Assembly (NCBI GenBank): GCA_023078555.1
Contig: CM041199.1
Location: forward strand, 1,178,001 to 1,242,000
Direction: 5' to 3'
Origin: Ulva prolifera
Taxonomy: Eukaryota; Chlorophyta; Ulvophyceae; Ulvales; Ulvaceae
DNA length: 64,000 bases
Position 1 is the stretch's first letter; each line of letters opens with the position of its first letter. Shown one piece after another: positions 47,542 to 64,000 of this stretch. A program made the translations under genes and the position numbers. The notes under the pieces are model-generated. The model searched no databases. It was given only the letters and a program-made list of their open reading frames with translations, and was not told the origin of the DNA.

Positions 47542-48636
47542 ATGTAGAGCCAGGCGAGTACCCGGTCCAGGGTCGTTACAAAGCTGTGATCCCAGCAGCA
47601 TGACCACAGCTGCTTCCCACCACCTGCTCCTCTATCCTGCGTCCCTTCTCTCGCGGCGAGGCCCTGCATGCCTCGACGCTGGCTGTCCTGGGCACGTTGG
47701 GCTGTCGCTGCTGACTACAGAACGAGCCCCACCCCGCCCGCTCAAGACCACACCCCCCATCCCTCCCACCCGGGGGGCCTATCTAGGAGCTTCCCGCTCG
47801 CGAGGGAATCGCTCGAGAGGCCACGGCCCATGCATGTTCGCTGGCTGCGCAAGCCACCGGTGGCCACCCTGCCGCCACACGCACACCGCACGCACCGCGG
47901 CTGGTGTTCCGTGCATTCACAATCAACACGTCTCTCTGCTGTTTTGTTCATGACTGCCATCGCTGGCTGCGGCTCCCAGAGGGTATGCGGCAGCAAGACA
48001 CCGAGGCCAGCCGTCCTGTTGCCAGGGTGCACTGGACACCACCCTAACACCCAGTACACAGCATGCCCTGAGATCCACAAGCGAACTACCCGAACACGGG
48101 GCGCCTGCATGCGCTCCGCTGTCAGAACTCGCATCTTCCGAGCTCCGCGCCGGCCCGCCACAGTAACCCCCCCCGCCGCTGAGGGCACCGGGCTCACCGC
48201 CGGGCCAGCACAGCGCACGCAGCGCAGCACAGCGTCGCCCAGGGCTGTGAACTGCGTGTTCTGTGCGAGGCATGTGGCCGCGCCTTGTGCAGCGTGTCGG
48301 CAGGCCGCCGTACACAGCTCTTCAGCTGCCACCTGAGCGGCGCCCACCGCACGCCACGCTGAGAGCTGCACCGTCTCGTGTGCCACGCCGTTCGTGCACG
48401 CCGGCTGCCGCCGCAGCGGCCTCGGCTGAGCCATTGCGCCCTCCATCGAGTCGCCGCCGCCGTGAGGCCCTCGGCAAATCCAGCAGGAACATGCAAAAAA
48501 CGCTCGCACAGGAGGCGGCGGCAGCGCGGCTGGGGCGTCAGCCGTGTGGCCTCTGTGGAGGCTCAGCAAGCGCGCAGAGTTCGGTGCTCATCATCCGGAC
48601 GGAAATAAGGAGCCGCGAGTCTTGGATATTAGATTG
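47542..48636. other. Between the retrotransposon and FtsH, no gene seen
   Basis: GC-rich flank that probably includes the FtsH 3' UTR. Open frames on both strands are Ala/Arg/Pro-rich without family content. TTACA at about 47574 (TGTAA on minus) is about 1.06 kb past the FtsH stop, rather far for a poly(A) signal. Confidence 0.4.
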
Positions 48637-53698
<5,062 letters not shown>

Positions 53699-54737
53699 GA
53701 CGGCGACTACAGCCCGTTTAATACGAGTACGTGTGTTACCAAGCGGATACCGCTTACTTTATGATTGCGCCTTGCGGGCTTGAGGCACCGTCGAGTGGTA
53801 CGTCTGCACACAGTACGTAGCGCAGGTGGTGCAGGTTCGCTCAAGTGGCCAACAATGAGCTAGACCACAGCGGACCTGGCATGTCTCAACCATTGCAGTT
53901 ATTGCCACAAGTTGAAGGCGCGCTCTGCTGTGGAGAGAGGTGGCGGTACCTGAGGTGGCATGTTCCAGAACGTCGACCTGCGCGTGTCCGTCACTCTGCA
54001 ATTGCTGATTCCATACTATACAGCAGTAAACTGTGATCTGTAAGTACGACGTGAACGCGACTACTTCGCAGCAGGGAACAGAGGCCTTGAACACGTGTTC
54101 TGTACAGGCGACGCTGCCCAGGTGAAGCGGACTTTCAATTGTGACACTGCAATCTCGTGGCTGACATGATCTGGGTGCATCGCATTTTTTCCAAGGCGTA
54201 CCTGCACTGTACATGCCACTAGCGCTTATATGTACAAGCGTGGACCTGGTTCGGAGATCACCGCTCGCCACCTAGCACAGCCTGCAATCGATCCACCGGG
54301 AGACAAACGAACAGGTCAATTCGTCAGAGCTTTCCGGTCACGTCACAGCAGAGTCATACTTGTATGCGACACCTTGCGACGTTCAACATCATCTTCCAGG
54401 TCGACCGCCAGTCCCGTTTGGGAATATCCAGGAAGTGTCTGTCTCTTTGTGTGGTTCTATCTAGCTGTAAACCTGCACATTTGGAAGGCATAACGTTGCT
54501 GGCAGGTATGGATATACATCGCGTTGTGGGATGCTGCGACTGGCTGCAGCACTGGCGCGATCTTGGCGATGACTTTTCATAAACCGTGCAGGCACGCTTA
54601 AATTCACCGATCACGCGTATCCAGAACCCAGTGAAGTAGTGGTGAAGCTTGAGGGTGGTTCAAGCCCGATTGTGAGGTTGGCCTTGCGTCGAGATTCTTC
54701 ACTTGACTCGTAAGGCTTCGTCTCCCCGCTCAGCAGC
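53699..54737. promoter_or_regulatory. Divergent FtsH / EDC4 intergenic region
   Basis: A 1.04-kb gap between two divergent starts, probably containing both promoters and 5' UTRs. A GTACTTACTT-like AT-richer stretch lies near 53740. No specific element was identified. An upstream non-coding exon of either gene cannot be excluded. Confidence 0.4.
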
Positions 54738-57700
54738 ATGTCGCTCCTCAACGACAACGAAAGGCGAAATCTTGCATCTGTTGGGACGACGCACGCGGCG
54801 TCATTGCTGGCGCAGTTTACACAAACTCCCGCAGAGCAGCACCAAAGTGCCACCGCCAAAGCAACATGTGGACAGCAGATTCACAGACCTGGCGGTGACG
54901 GAGTGCTCAGATTCCACCTTGCTGAATTATCTCAACAACAAATAGCGATACAGCTGTGCACCAAGCAGATCTCGAAGCCAGCAGACAAAGGCCCTTCTTC
55001 AACCATCAGACCTCTCGCAATCGTCAGAGACTTTCTCTCATACGTCCTGAAAAAGAAGAATGACACGGGAATGGTGCGAGCACTATGTATTGTGGCGGAT
55101 GTCCATGATTGGTGACCTTACATCCTACCAAGGACTAAACACTTTCATGTCCCCAAACCACCGGATGCTGCAGGTCCGTGTAATTCATTGCCCGACAGTC
55201 TGCAAAGCGCTCGTAAACCATCACACTGCGATAGTCTCGGATCACTGCATGAAGCTATCAGAGTCGCATGCCGATGGCACACCTGCCGTGCTCACCGCTT
55301 CAATAGATCAGGCAGGCATTTGCTGCCTGTCTTTGTTCAGCACGCCCAATGATGGGGCCTCACCTGCCGACGCCCTCCCGCAGCCGAGCTCCTGCAGCAT
55401 CGTCCTCAACACGATCCCAGAGACGAATCCTCGCGTTCCAAGTGCTTTGGTGGCCCTCACTGATGAGAAGGCAGTGGCTGTGTACGGCGAGAAGCTGTTT
55501 GAGCTGGATGTTGCAACCTGTTTGCAATCAGGCGTTGCTGGGATGGCATTAGATTGCACTTCTGCGATGCCAGCTGGTGAGCCTCCACCTGACGCTTCTG
55601 CACCTCATGGGCACCCCTATGCCCGCATTCACCTGGGCATCTACGGCAACGTCCCGTACACGCCGCGGCTGTGTGCAGGAGTGCGTCACGTCTACGGGGC
55701 CCTGCCGGACGCTACGTGCGTCTCGCTGCACCCCCAGGCCACCGAGGCAGCGGTCGGGTGCTCGGACGGCACCCTCCAGGTTGTGGGCATGCGGGATGCC
55801 TACCCGATCACCTCCTTCAACACCTGCGACGCCTCCAACCGGGGCCCGGTGCTGCATGCAGCATACCTGCGCACGCCGAGCGCGCGCTGCACGCTCGCGA
55901 CGGCGACCGAGCAGGCCAACGGCTCCCTCGCTATCTCCACATGGGCTGTGGACCGTGTCGCGGCGGCCCCTGCGGAGCAGGTCGTCCCTCTTGACACGCT
56001 TGAGCTCTCAGGCGACGGCGGCGCGGCAGCCGGGCCGCGACGCTGGTGCGTCGGCATGCATGTGGCGCTCGGCGTCGTGCTCGCCGCGGAAGTGGGCGGG
56101 CGGGACATCGTCGCATTTGCGCTGACAGACCGCCATCGCTTCTTCCATGTGTCACGGTACACAGTGGGCGCGCCGGTGATGGGTTTCACGGTCGATGAGA
56201 GCTCATGCGGCCGTGGCCCAGAGGCAGATGAGACGGGCGGGCAGCTGCTGGTGCGGTGTCCAGAGGGCATTGAGCTCGCGTCGATCGATTGCGAGAAGTT
56301 GCGACCTCCGCATGAGCCGACGGTAGACCAGGCGGAACATGGTGCGGGGGCGAACACCGCCGCGGCGACGCCGCGCCAGGCGCCTGCCGCAGCGGAGTGT
56401 AACGGGGTGGGTGAAGGAGACGAGGAGGAGGATGATGGGTTGGCCGGGGGGTCGCAGGGCAGCCTGACAAGTATGCTGCTGGAGGCCGCGCGGGCGAGCG
56501 CAGGCGGCGGCGGCATGGGCCTGCCGTCGCTCGCGTCGCTGTCTGTGCCGGCCGACACACCGACAAACGACGTGCCCCCCGCGGTCGACGCCACGGCCGC
56601 CGCGGCCGCACTCGGGCCGGGGCACCCCGTTGTGTCGTCGGCGCTGTCAGAGGATGCAGCAGGGGTTGCCGCGGCGGTCGCGCAGGCGGCGATTGAGAAT
56701 GTGATCGACGGCGGTGCCGAGGCGGCTTCGGCGGCTCTGCAACAGGGTTTCGCGGGAGACGCGGCCTCAGAGGAACGGCAAGGCCCGGCCCTGAGTGGCA
56801 GCGCGCGTGAGCTTGAGGAGGAAATAGCGGCGCTGGAAGCAAAGCAGGCTGCGGCTGAGAAGGCCGCCCAGCAGGCGGAGCACAAGGTGGCCGTCGCACG
56901 GCAGCTGACGGACGTCGGCAACGACGGCGACGCCACGACCGGGCAATCGGCGGGAGCAAATGCGCTCGTGGAGCGGCTGCTGAATGGCAACTTGGCGGGC
57001 GCCCGTGCTGCGGCGCCGCTGAGCCTCGGTGGCGAGTGTGCAGCGGGAGCGGGACCGGTAGATCTGGGGGGTGATGGCCAGGCGGGTTCTGAGGATGAGT
57101 CGGGAGCGGCCAAGGCCCGGGGGAATGCTGGCCCGGACGGCCACTCAGGCGCCGCGGCCGGGGGAGAAGCGACCATGCAGGCGCTAGAGGGCTCTGTGCG
57201 GGAGTGCTACCTCATGTGCAAGGGCATCCAGTCCACCGTGAGCCGGCTGCAGCATGACGTCGGGAAGGTGCACGGGGACGTGGCCAAGGTGGCGAAGGCA
57301 CAGACTGCAATCGACAAGGCTGTGCGACGGGCGGAGGCGGGTGTCGAGAAGGTGCCGGACGCGATCACCGCGGCGGTGAGGGGCGGGCTGGAGTCGCAGC
57401 TGAAGCCGGCAGTCGCGGAGAAGCTGGGTGCGGCGGTGGCTGAGGGGTTCCGCGTGGCGTTCTCTGACGTGCTGGTACCGGCATTTGAGGCGGCGATGCA
57501 GACGATGTTCGCGCAGGTGCGACACCACGCACGGTTCATTGGCTGTGTGGATATGCGTGGCGCAGGTTGAGACCAATGTGCCCCCAAGAGCATCTGAACG
57601 ACAGGGGATCTCTCTGCACACCCCGCGTCAACTGCACACCTCACTCGAAGTTTGTGCGTGAGGACCCGGTCACCACCAGGCTCGCGGGGGCAACGCAGGC

Positions 57701-58943
57701 GCTCGTCTACAGGGCAGCCTGTCCCACTTCACACCAGCGCATGCATCAGCTGGATTCTCAGCAGCACCCCATACGCTCGTCCTGTGACCCAGGCGTGTGG
57801 ATGCAGGTGAACGATGCGGTCAACAAGGGTCTCGCCCAGCACCTCTCTGCCGCAGAGGCGTCCCTCGCCGGCCTGTCTTCGCGCCTCGAGGCGGAGCTGC
57901 AGGCGGCGACGGCGGCGATGGAGGCGGCCACACACGCCACTCTCTCCTCCGCGACCGCCACGGCGGCAGCGCAGGCCCCGGCCCCGGCCGCGCCGGCGGC
58001 CCCCAGCCCTGCTGCGACAACCCTGGACCCTGTCGCCGTCAGAGGGTCGACGCGGCACCGCAGCGGAAGTGCCCCGTTCTCCGCCGCGCTGGCGGCGCCG
58101 CCACCAACCAGCTGGCACGAGGGCCAGGGCTACCCTGAGCAGCACAGCGCCCAGCATGGCAGCCTGGCAACGGGGTCCGAGCAGCCGATCGGAGCGGCCG
58201 GGTACGGTTTGCCACAAGGCGCGGGGCCGGCCGTGCAGGCGGTGCCGCCGTGGCAGTATGCAACGCAGCCGGCAGCCGCCGCTCAGAACGCTCCAGCGCC
58301 GGCGGCTCCACCAGGGTTCGCGGCGGCCCGTGGGCCGGAGCCGTCCGCCCCGCCGCCGCCGGACATGTACGGGCACGACCCGCACCCGCAAGCCATGCCG
58401 CCGAGTCAGCCAGCGCCGTGGCAGCAGCCCCCGGCGGGATCACCGCACCGCGCACCCGCGCCTCTGCAGCACGCGCCGGCACCGGCGCAGGGGCCCCATG
58501 CGCCGCCCACGGCCCCGGCGGCACCGGCGCCCGCACAGCCCCCGCGGCAGGGTGTGCCCGTGTACGAGATGATCTCCAACGTCGTGGCTGCGCTGGAGAA
58601 GCAGGAGGCATCGACGCTCGCGGACGTGTGCCTGGCGACGCCGGTCGCGCTCGTGAATGAGATGTCGCAGCTGCACGCTGCCGTGATCATGCATATGCTG
58701 TGCCCACTCATCTCCCGCGACCACGCCAACATCGAGGGCCTGTTGACGTGGGTGCGGCGGTGCGCCGAGCGTGTGGCGCCGATGACTATCGAGCAGCCAA
58801 AGAAGGTGCACCTCGTGTTCCAGACGGTGCTCGAGGCGGTGGAGACGCTGCTCGGTGGCTTGATGGAGTCGGCGCAGGCACGGATCGCCGCGATCGCGGT
58901 GCAGCGGTCGATCAAGGAGCGCCTGCCGCAGTTCCCGGAGTGA
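54738..58943 (+). CDS. EDC4: EDC4/VARICOSE mRNA-decapping scaffold
   Basis: Scaffold that links DCP1 and DCP2 in P-bodies. Proposed exons: 54738-55022, 55174-57516 and 57807-58943, 1254 residues, close to Arabidopsis VARICOSE (1344). The last junction (GCGCAG/GTGCGA to GATGCAG/GTGAAC) is firm; the first (ATC/GTCAGA to CTGCAG/GTC) rests on phase and on restoring a VARICOSE-like start of the WD40 region. WD40-like signs are KALVNHHTAIVSDH, AVLTASID, CVSLHPQATEAAVGCSDG. A coiled-coil linker follows (ARELEEEIAALEAKQAAAEK), then the family block VLVPAFEAAMQTMFAQ and the helical C-terminus (PVYEMISNVVAALEKQEAST, VEKLLGG-like AVETLLGGLMESA). A long Pro/Ala/Gln-rich insert lies at about 58000-58560. 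TGTAA lies at 59314-59318, 371 nt past the stop. Confidence 0.85.
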
Positions 58944-61900
58944 GCAGAGGGGTGCACGATGCGGCGGGTACCAGATCCTGCAGTGGACAGGCGTTCTGAA
59001 ATTGGCAGCGCTCGACTTCGTGTCGCCGCAGGGGGCACTTGCAGTTCAGGCCCACGTTGGCAGCGGTGCTGTGTGCTTCGCGTTACCCGCGCTCGCGTCG
59101 GGTGGGGTGCATCGTCGGGTTGAGTATGGGAGAAGAAGACAGGCGTGCGGCCGCTGTGCTGGTTGCCAGTGGTGTCGAGCGTGGGACTCGGTGCTGTCTC
59201 CTCTTTTTTCTTTTTTTTCGATCTACAGTGCAGGCCCAGCGTGGGATCGGCTCAGCTGTGCGTGCGGGCACTGTGCATGGCAAAGAGCTGTCCCTGTGAT
59301 GTGTACCCCAGTATGTAAGTTTCCCTGCTGCTGTGCGAGCTTTCGTCCGGTGCACTGTGTATCGCTGTTGGCCGGGCCATGTGCACCACACGGATATCTG
59401 GCCGTCTGCACCCAGATTGAGGCTGACAACGCACCCTTGGCGTTCAGCAAGCGAAGATCACGTGATGGCCCATGATGGTGAGAGGCACGCCTGCGGTGGC
59501 GCTTGGAGCGGTGAGTGCGATGGTGTTTGTGAACTGGATGAGCATGAGCTCTGCTGCTGCAACAGCCTGTGGCAATGTGCCCGTGGCACGTGAGCCAAGA
59601 GTTCAGCTGTCCTTTCATTGAACATGTCGAGGTTATCAGGCCCGAAGGCACTACTATTCCGTACAAGAGCAGCTGCGATTTGAGCTCGAGGATGCTTGTG
59701 TGAACTTTGTGGTGCGTAGAGTTCTGGTGTTCCGGATGCTTTTGCACCTGTTACCTCCTCCACAACATGTAGTTCAGCGCGTAGGTTCCATCACCCATGG
59801 CCATGCCTAGCTGTGCTTGAGTGGCATGCCCTACTTTCTTGTAACTGATCGTTTGCGGACACTCGTATACTTGATGTTGTCACTGCCAAAATCTCCAGCA
59901 GCCAGCAACCAAGCATGCTTTCACAAACCGCATGCAGAGCCTTACAGCATGTCAGGTAACACAGATGAGCCTCTGAAGCCAAGGCAACTGGTCAGCCAGA
60001 CTCGAAGCCAACCAACCGCTGCCATGGCATATGGTAGACTCCAGCCTGCGCAACTATGCTCCGCTTTCAGTGGGTCATTTACTGACCATGTGGAGTCTGT
60101 GCAGTGACAACATCAAGACGCTCATGCGGTTGTGGTGGAGGCACAAATGTGTGCCACCGGTGTCAAACCCGGAATTTGTAGCACGCATGGGCCTCATGGT
60201 GCCTCAGAGACGAGGCCTCGTGAGGGGCGCCAGTGCAACGCTCAACGGCATGCGACGGGCCCGGGCTTTGCACGCACAGGGCATCGGCCATTCCAAGACG
60301 GCCCGGGGCATCGCTCGGTCTCACGTGTGAGGGGTCGAATCTTCACATGCGAGGGGTCTCACGTGCGAGGGGTCGACTGGAAAGCGCACCACAATTGTGC
60401 ACAATGCGATCGCACGCGAATGTATCTCGAGATCGCTTGAGATATGCGGCTGGTGCACCATGGTGATGCAAGGGATCTGACCATCAGCATTGCCTGCAAA
60501 TCACATCTTGATATGTTGTAGTTACGCTTCGTTCGTGCGGTTTAAATCGCAAACGCTTGTCTTCGCATCGCGATCGGACATGCTCCTCTGGATACTGCCC
60601 TTGTGAACGGTCGCTGATCATCGGGATCTGGTGCGCCAGCGGTCACTTTTTTGAGATACAACAGCGGCATCTGGATCGCGGGACGAGTGCCTGCTCTATC
60701 GCTTCGACCATGTCGTGAACACCTCGAGCGCGTTGACGTCACAAGGCGTCATATGGACCATTCGTTATCTCGCAGCGATCGCACATGCACGTATGAGGGA
60801 TACTCATGCAGTTACAAAGAAGAGAGGCCGGGTACCGGGCCGTTCCCAGGAATCCATCCGCAAATCCACTCACACATTCATGGCACTAGGCCGGGTACGA
60901 GCACGTACCACAGCCCTGCCGGTGATGCCAGTCAAAGATTGAAGCCCCGCACGGAGCACAAGAGCATTCCCCTTGCGCAAGGACGTTGTGCGCAACGCCA
61001 CACTCAATCGGAACAAAGCACGCTTCACCGTACCACACCGAGACGCGACCGCCGCCAGCCGATTCAAGTGATACGGGATATGCATGCATTTATATGTGTG
61101 GTCCATGCATGGCTGCACAGTGATACCGTTGCATTTTCATGCAATGCAATTTCCAGGATTCACATGTCTACAGGGAACCTGGACCAGAGTCGACATCGAT
61201 GGCCATGGTAGCCTGCTCAACGCGATGGCCAGGTTCACGGCACCACATAAACATCGAGCATGTACGGTGCATCGTATGATTCAATATTTTCCATCGGGCC
61301 TTCCAGGCTTCAAAGCGTTGACGTGCAGGCAGACGCTCTCGATAGGCTTGCGACATCCGAGTAATGCCCTCACAGTTGAGTTCTACCGAAGAGTGTCTGC
61401 TAGTCACCCGTCAGTGCTATGTATCATGCAATGTGGCAAGATGAGATCGCGCGTAGCGCAGGAGTACCTTGCCTGGAGTCTGCGGCATCAATGTACTCAG
61501 GCTTAAGTGTCGAGCGCGCCATGCGCGACGTCACGTACAACCTCCCTGAAGCTGCAGAGCTTAGCATGGGCATATATGCTGGTTGGCCCCGGAGCTATGT
61601 CCATGAAGAAGTGGTGGTGTGTTCCTTGCTGTTTGCCATGCCGGCTGGGGGTGACGTACCCCCTTTCGCGTGCCCCGATCTTGTTCAGAGACTCCATGCA
61701 CACATAACAACCCACTCAATCATACAAGTAGGGTCTTTATTACTTAATTCCGTCTATAATCGTGATGTACGTCCGCGTTGCTGATGCCCGACGTTCAGCT
61801 CATGACGTGAACTGGACTGATCGTCGTCCCCGTGCCGCTGTACTGTCCCTCGTAACGCACCATCGCGCATAGCATGCGAGTAATGATTATAAAGTTCATT

Positions 61901-63525
61901 CGTCAAAGGAGTTGATTGATGATCCTAGCTGTGTGCTATCTGTGTGCCGGGGCCCGGCTGCACAGCGACTCCTGCACCGACCCGGCATCCCAGCGCACGC
62001 CAGCGCTATCAGCCTCCTTGTCAGACTATCAAATCTTCAGGCACCCATGCCCACTGTTGATCTGCTTCGTTGTGCCTGCATGCCCCTGTCGCTCTACAGC
62101 TGCGGTCCAGATTCGACGTGCAGATGCTGTACGTACTTGCCTTGGTGTGCTGTCGCGCATGGCAACTCCAGAATATATAGTCTGAAGGGCGAGGCGCTTG
62201 TAGATTGTAATCCGCTCGAAGAATGAAATGTGACTGGTGTCGGAGTGTAGCGTGCTGCATGTTCGGGGAAGTTGACGTGTCAAGCACATCCAGCGCTCAG
62301 TTGTGGGCAGTGCGGACTCGCGGACGAGACGAGGCGCTCATGAGGCGACACCGATGCCTGTGATTACTGAAAGTGACCTCAGCTGTACATCTTCCGCTCG
62401 GACTGTGTGACTGCGCCAACGTTTGCGCCATGACGAGGCATTGACTCCAGCTGTAGACGCTTATGGGGCCTGTTGGTTATGCGTCATCGAACAGCGGCGA
62501 CGTCGCCGACGACATGGTCTGATGCGCGGTGTGTGGGTTGACTTGTATGTCCTGCAGGCAACGTGGCCCCTGTTGTTCTCGGGCGCATGTAGACTGATAC
62601 ACAACTGCAGTCAAATGTGCATGGCTCCTGCAATGAGGCACACAATTGCTGCCGCCGCAAGCCGGACTCAGTTCTTGGCTACACATGTCAGCAGCATGTG
62701 ATCACTTCGTATGATTGGGCGAAACATATGTTGAGCTGCTGGCTGCTAAATTATAGCATGATGCTGGCTAGCTTTGCAGGCTGGCTGTATGCGGAACACA
62801 CATTGGCTGTGCTCCGAGTATCCTGTTAAAACTGCTTTTCATCGATCAGGTCGTTCCGTATGTGATCCCCTGTGGTCCTCTAGGTGTGGTTTTGGTTGAT
62901 TGGCACAGCCTCTCTGTGTATTAATTTGCAACACAGCCAGACACCATCATGTATCATAACATGAGCGTAGATGAGCAAACTGCAGCAGAACTCTGTAGAT
63001 CGCACAGCAATCATGCTTACCTCAGTAGACACTGCCCACCGCCTGCTGTATGATGAGGCAGGGTTGTTGCCACAGGGATTCTCTCACGCAACTGCAGCAC
63101 CTGCCATAGCCGTTTCCCATACTTTTCTCCACCTGATTTGCAGCTCTGGATGTTGAACGCGGCTTGTCCAGTGTTCCCTTCAATAATTTCCACCTGTCCC
63201 AGAAACAAGGCTCAAGCATTTGCACAAATGCTACACGGGCCAGAGTAAAGCTGAAGGTACAGATCACAGAATGGTCCTTGATGACAGATGGAGCATGCGC
63301 CGTTACAAAGCTGTGTTGCTTTGTAAAATGGTTGCCCAGTACAAAACTGTGTTGCTGCTGGTGTGTCACAAGGGCAGAGGCGGGGAGGCTGGGTAGTACA
63401 GCCTTCAGGTGTGGCTGGGATGTGGCAGGGCTGTGTTACAAGGATAATGTAGGGCTTTGTTGCAAGACAAAGCAAGCAAGGCAGGTAGCACTGCTAGCAA
63501 CAACCAAGGGACCCATAGACCCATA
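58944..63525. other. EDC4 3' flank, no assignable gene
   Basis: The EDC4 3' UTR probably ends near 59.3 kb. Beyond it are only short open frames. The best is 60031-60330 (+), 99 residues with an Arg-rich helical end (LNGMRRARALHAQGIGHSKT) that recalls a helix-turn-helix, and 61084-61506 (+). None has a family I recognise, and frames shift often, as in decayed transposon sequence. Three GCGAGGGGTC-like repeats sit at 60319-60377. Confidence 0.35.
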
Positions 63526-63571
63526 CAGCCCTACCACGTTGCGGGTGGCCCACTGCAACGTGGTAGGGCTG
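63526..63571. repeat. Perfect 17-bp hairpin
   Basis: CAGCCCTACCACGTTGC at 63526-63542 is exactly complementary to 63555-63571 with a 12-nt loop. It is followed by GTGTGGGCTGTGTGGGCT direct repeats. It could fold in RNA from either strand or be the end of a small inverted-repeat element. Confidence 0.7.
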
Positions 63572-64000
63572 TGTGGGCTGTGTGGGCTCTGTGATCATTG
63601 TGATGCCGGTACTGTTGGATCAGTGTGATGCTGGTACTGTCACCTGATGCTTGCCAACTGCTGGTACTAGTGATATTTGCACACAGTTCAACTCGATTGT
63701 GTTCGTTTGCAGTGTCAAACCACATTGCTAACCTTTGCACCACGTTGCTCTGGGATTCTGAGCATGGGGATGAAACCTGGCTCATATGTCATGCTCCTGT
63801 GTGCACTCGCTTGTGAGTTGTGACTCTCACGAATTGCACCAGCCTGAGCAAGCTGCAGCGTATGGACAGGTTGCATCGGTCTGCAGCGCTCCTTGCTCCA
63901 GTATGCTCAGCCACTAAAAGTGCAATACATTACTAATGTCGTCGTTTTCGCATTCGCGCAGGTCTATCGCCAGTTGCACAGGTCATAACGCGCTTCAACG
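63572..64000. other. Window end, nothing recognised
   Basis: Short GTGATGCTGGTACTG-like direct repeats occur at about 63600-63640. I saw no gene or RNA in the remaining sequence. Confidence 0.4.

Noticed and set aside
55800..57176. A 458-codon open frame on the minus strand
   Set aside because: It is the antisense shadow of GC-rich EDC4 coding sequence; the plus strand carries the conserved protein.

Overview
The window is nuclear DNA of an intron-rich, GC-rich eukaryote, most likely a flagellated green alga (chlorophyte). Three things point there: a short plant-type tRNase Z, a VARICOSE-like decapping scaffold and a plant-like mitochondrial uL23; introns that mostly open GTGCG and close TGCAG; and TGTAA (a typical green-algal poly(A) signal) 0.1-0.4 kb past several stop codons. 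The lineage is inferred, because no rRNA or organelle marker is present.

Layout. 1-1.4 kb: 3' end of a tRNase Z gene (+). 3.0-13.5 kb: a 14-exon BPTF/NURF301-like chromatin reader (-) with DDT, WHIM1, PHD, WSD-like and two bromodomains. 16.0-25.3 kb: a roughly 12-exon protein (-) with SHIPPO/STPG-like PGPGxY motifs, probably ciliary. 26.2-28.9 kb: two compact genes (-), THYN1/EVE and mitochondrial ribosomal protein uL23m. 29.6-33.2 kb: class III alcohol dehydrogenase/GSNO reductase (+). 33.2-37.7 kb: gene-poor, holding a candidate 1.6 kb DNA element bounded by perfect 20-bp inverted repeats. 37.8-47.5 kb: a Ty3/gypsy LTR retrotransposon (-) with four ORFs. 48.6-53.7 kb: a mitochondrial-type i-AAA protease of the FtsH/YME1 family (-). 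54.7-58.9 kb: EDC4/VARICOSE (+). 59-64 kb: no gene I can name, with some repeats and a perfect hairpin.

The host genes are unrelated housekeeping and cilium genes rather than a pathway cluster. EDC4 and FtsH are divergent across about 1 kb, and uL23m and ADH3 are divergent across about 0.8 kb, so each pair may share promoter sequence. tRNase Z and the BPTF-like gene converge. All exon coordinates were derived by hand from splice motifs, reading frame and family conservation. The BPTF-like, THYN1, uL23m, ADH3 and FtsH models keep phase at every junction.

The most unusual findings are a complete PHD finger between RNase H and integrase in the gypsy polyprotein, an extra ORF upstream of its gag, three GC-AG introns supported by protein family alignment, and twin bromodomains on a BPTF-like scaffold.
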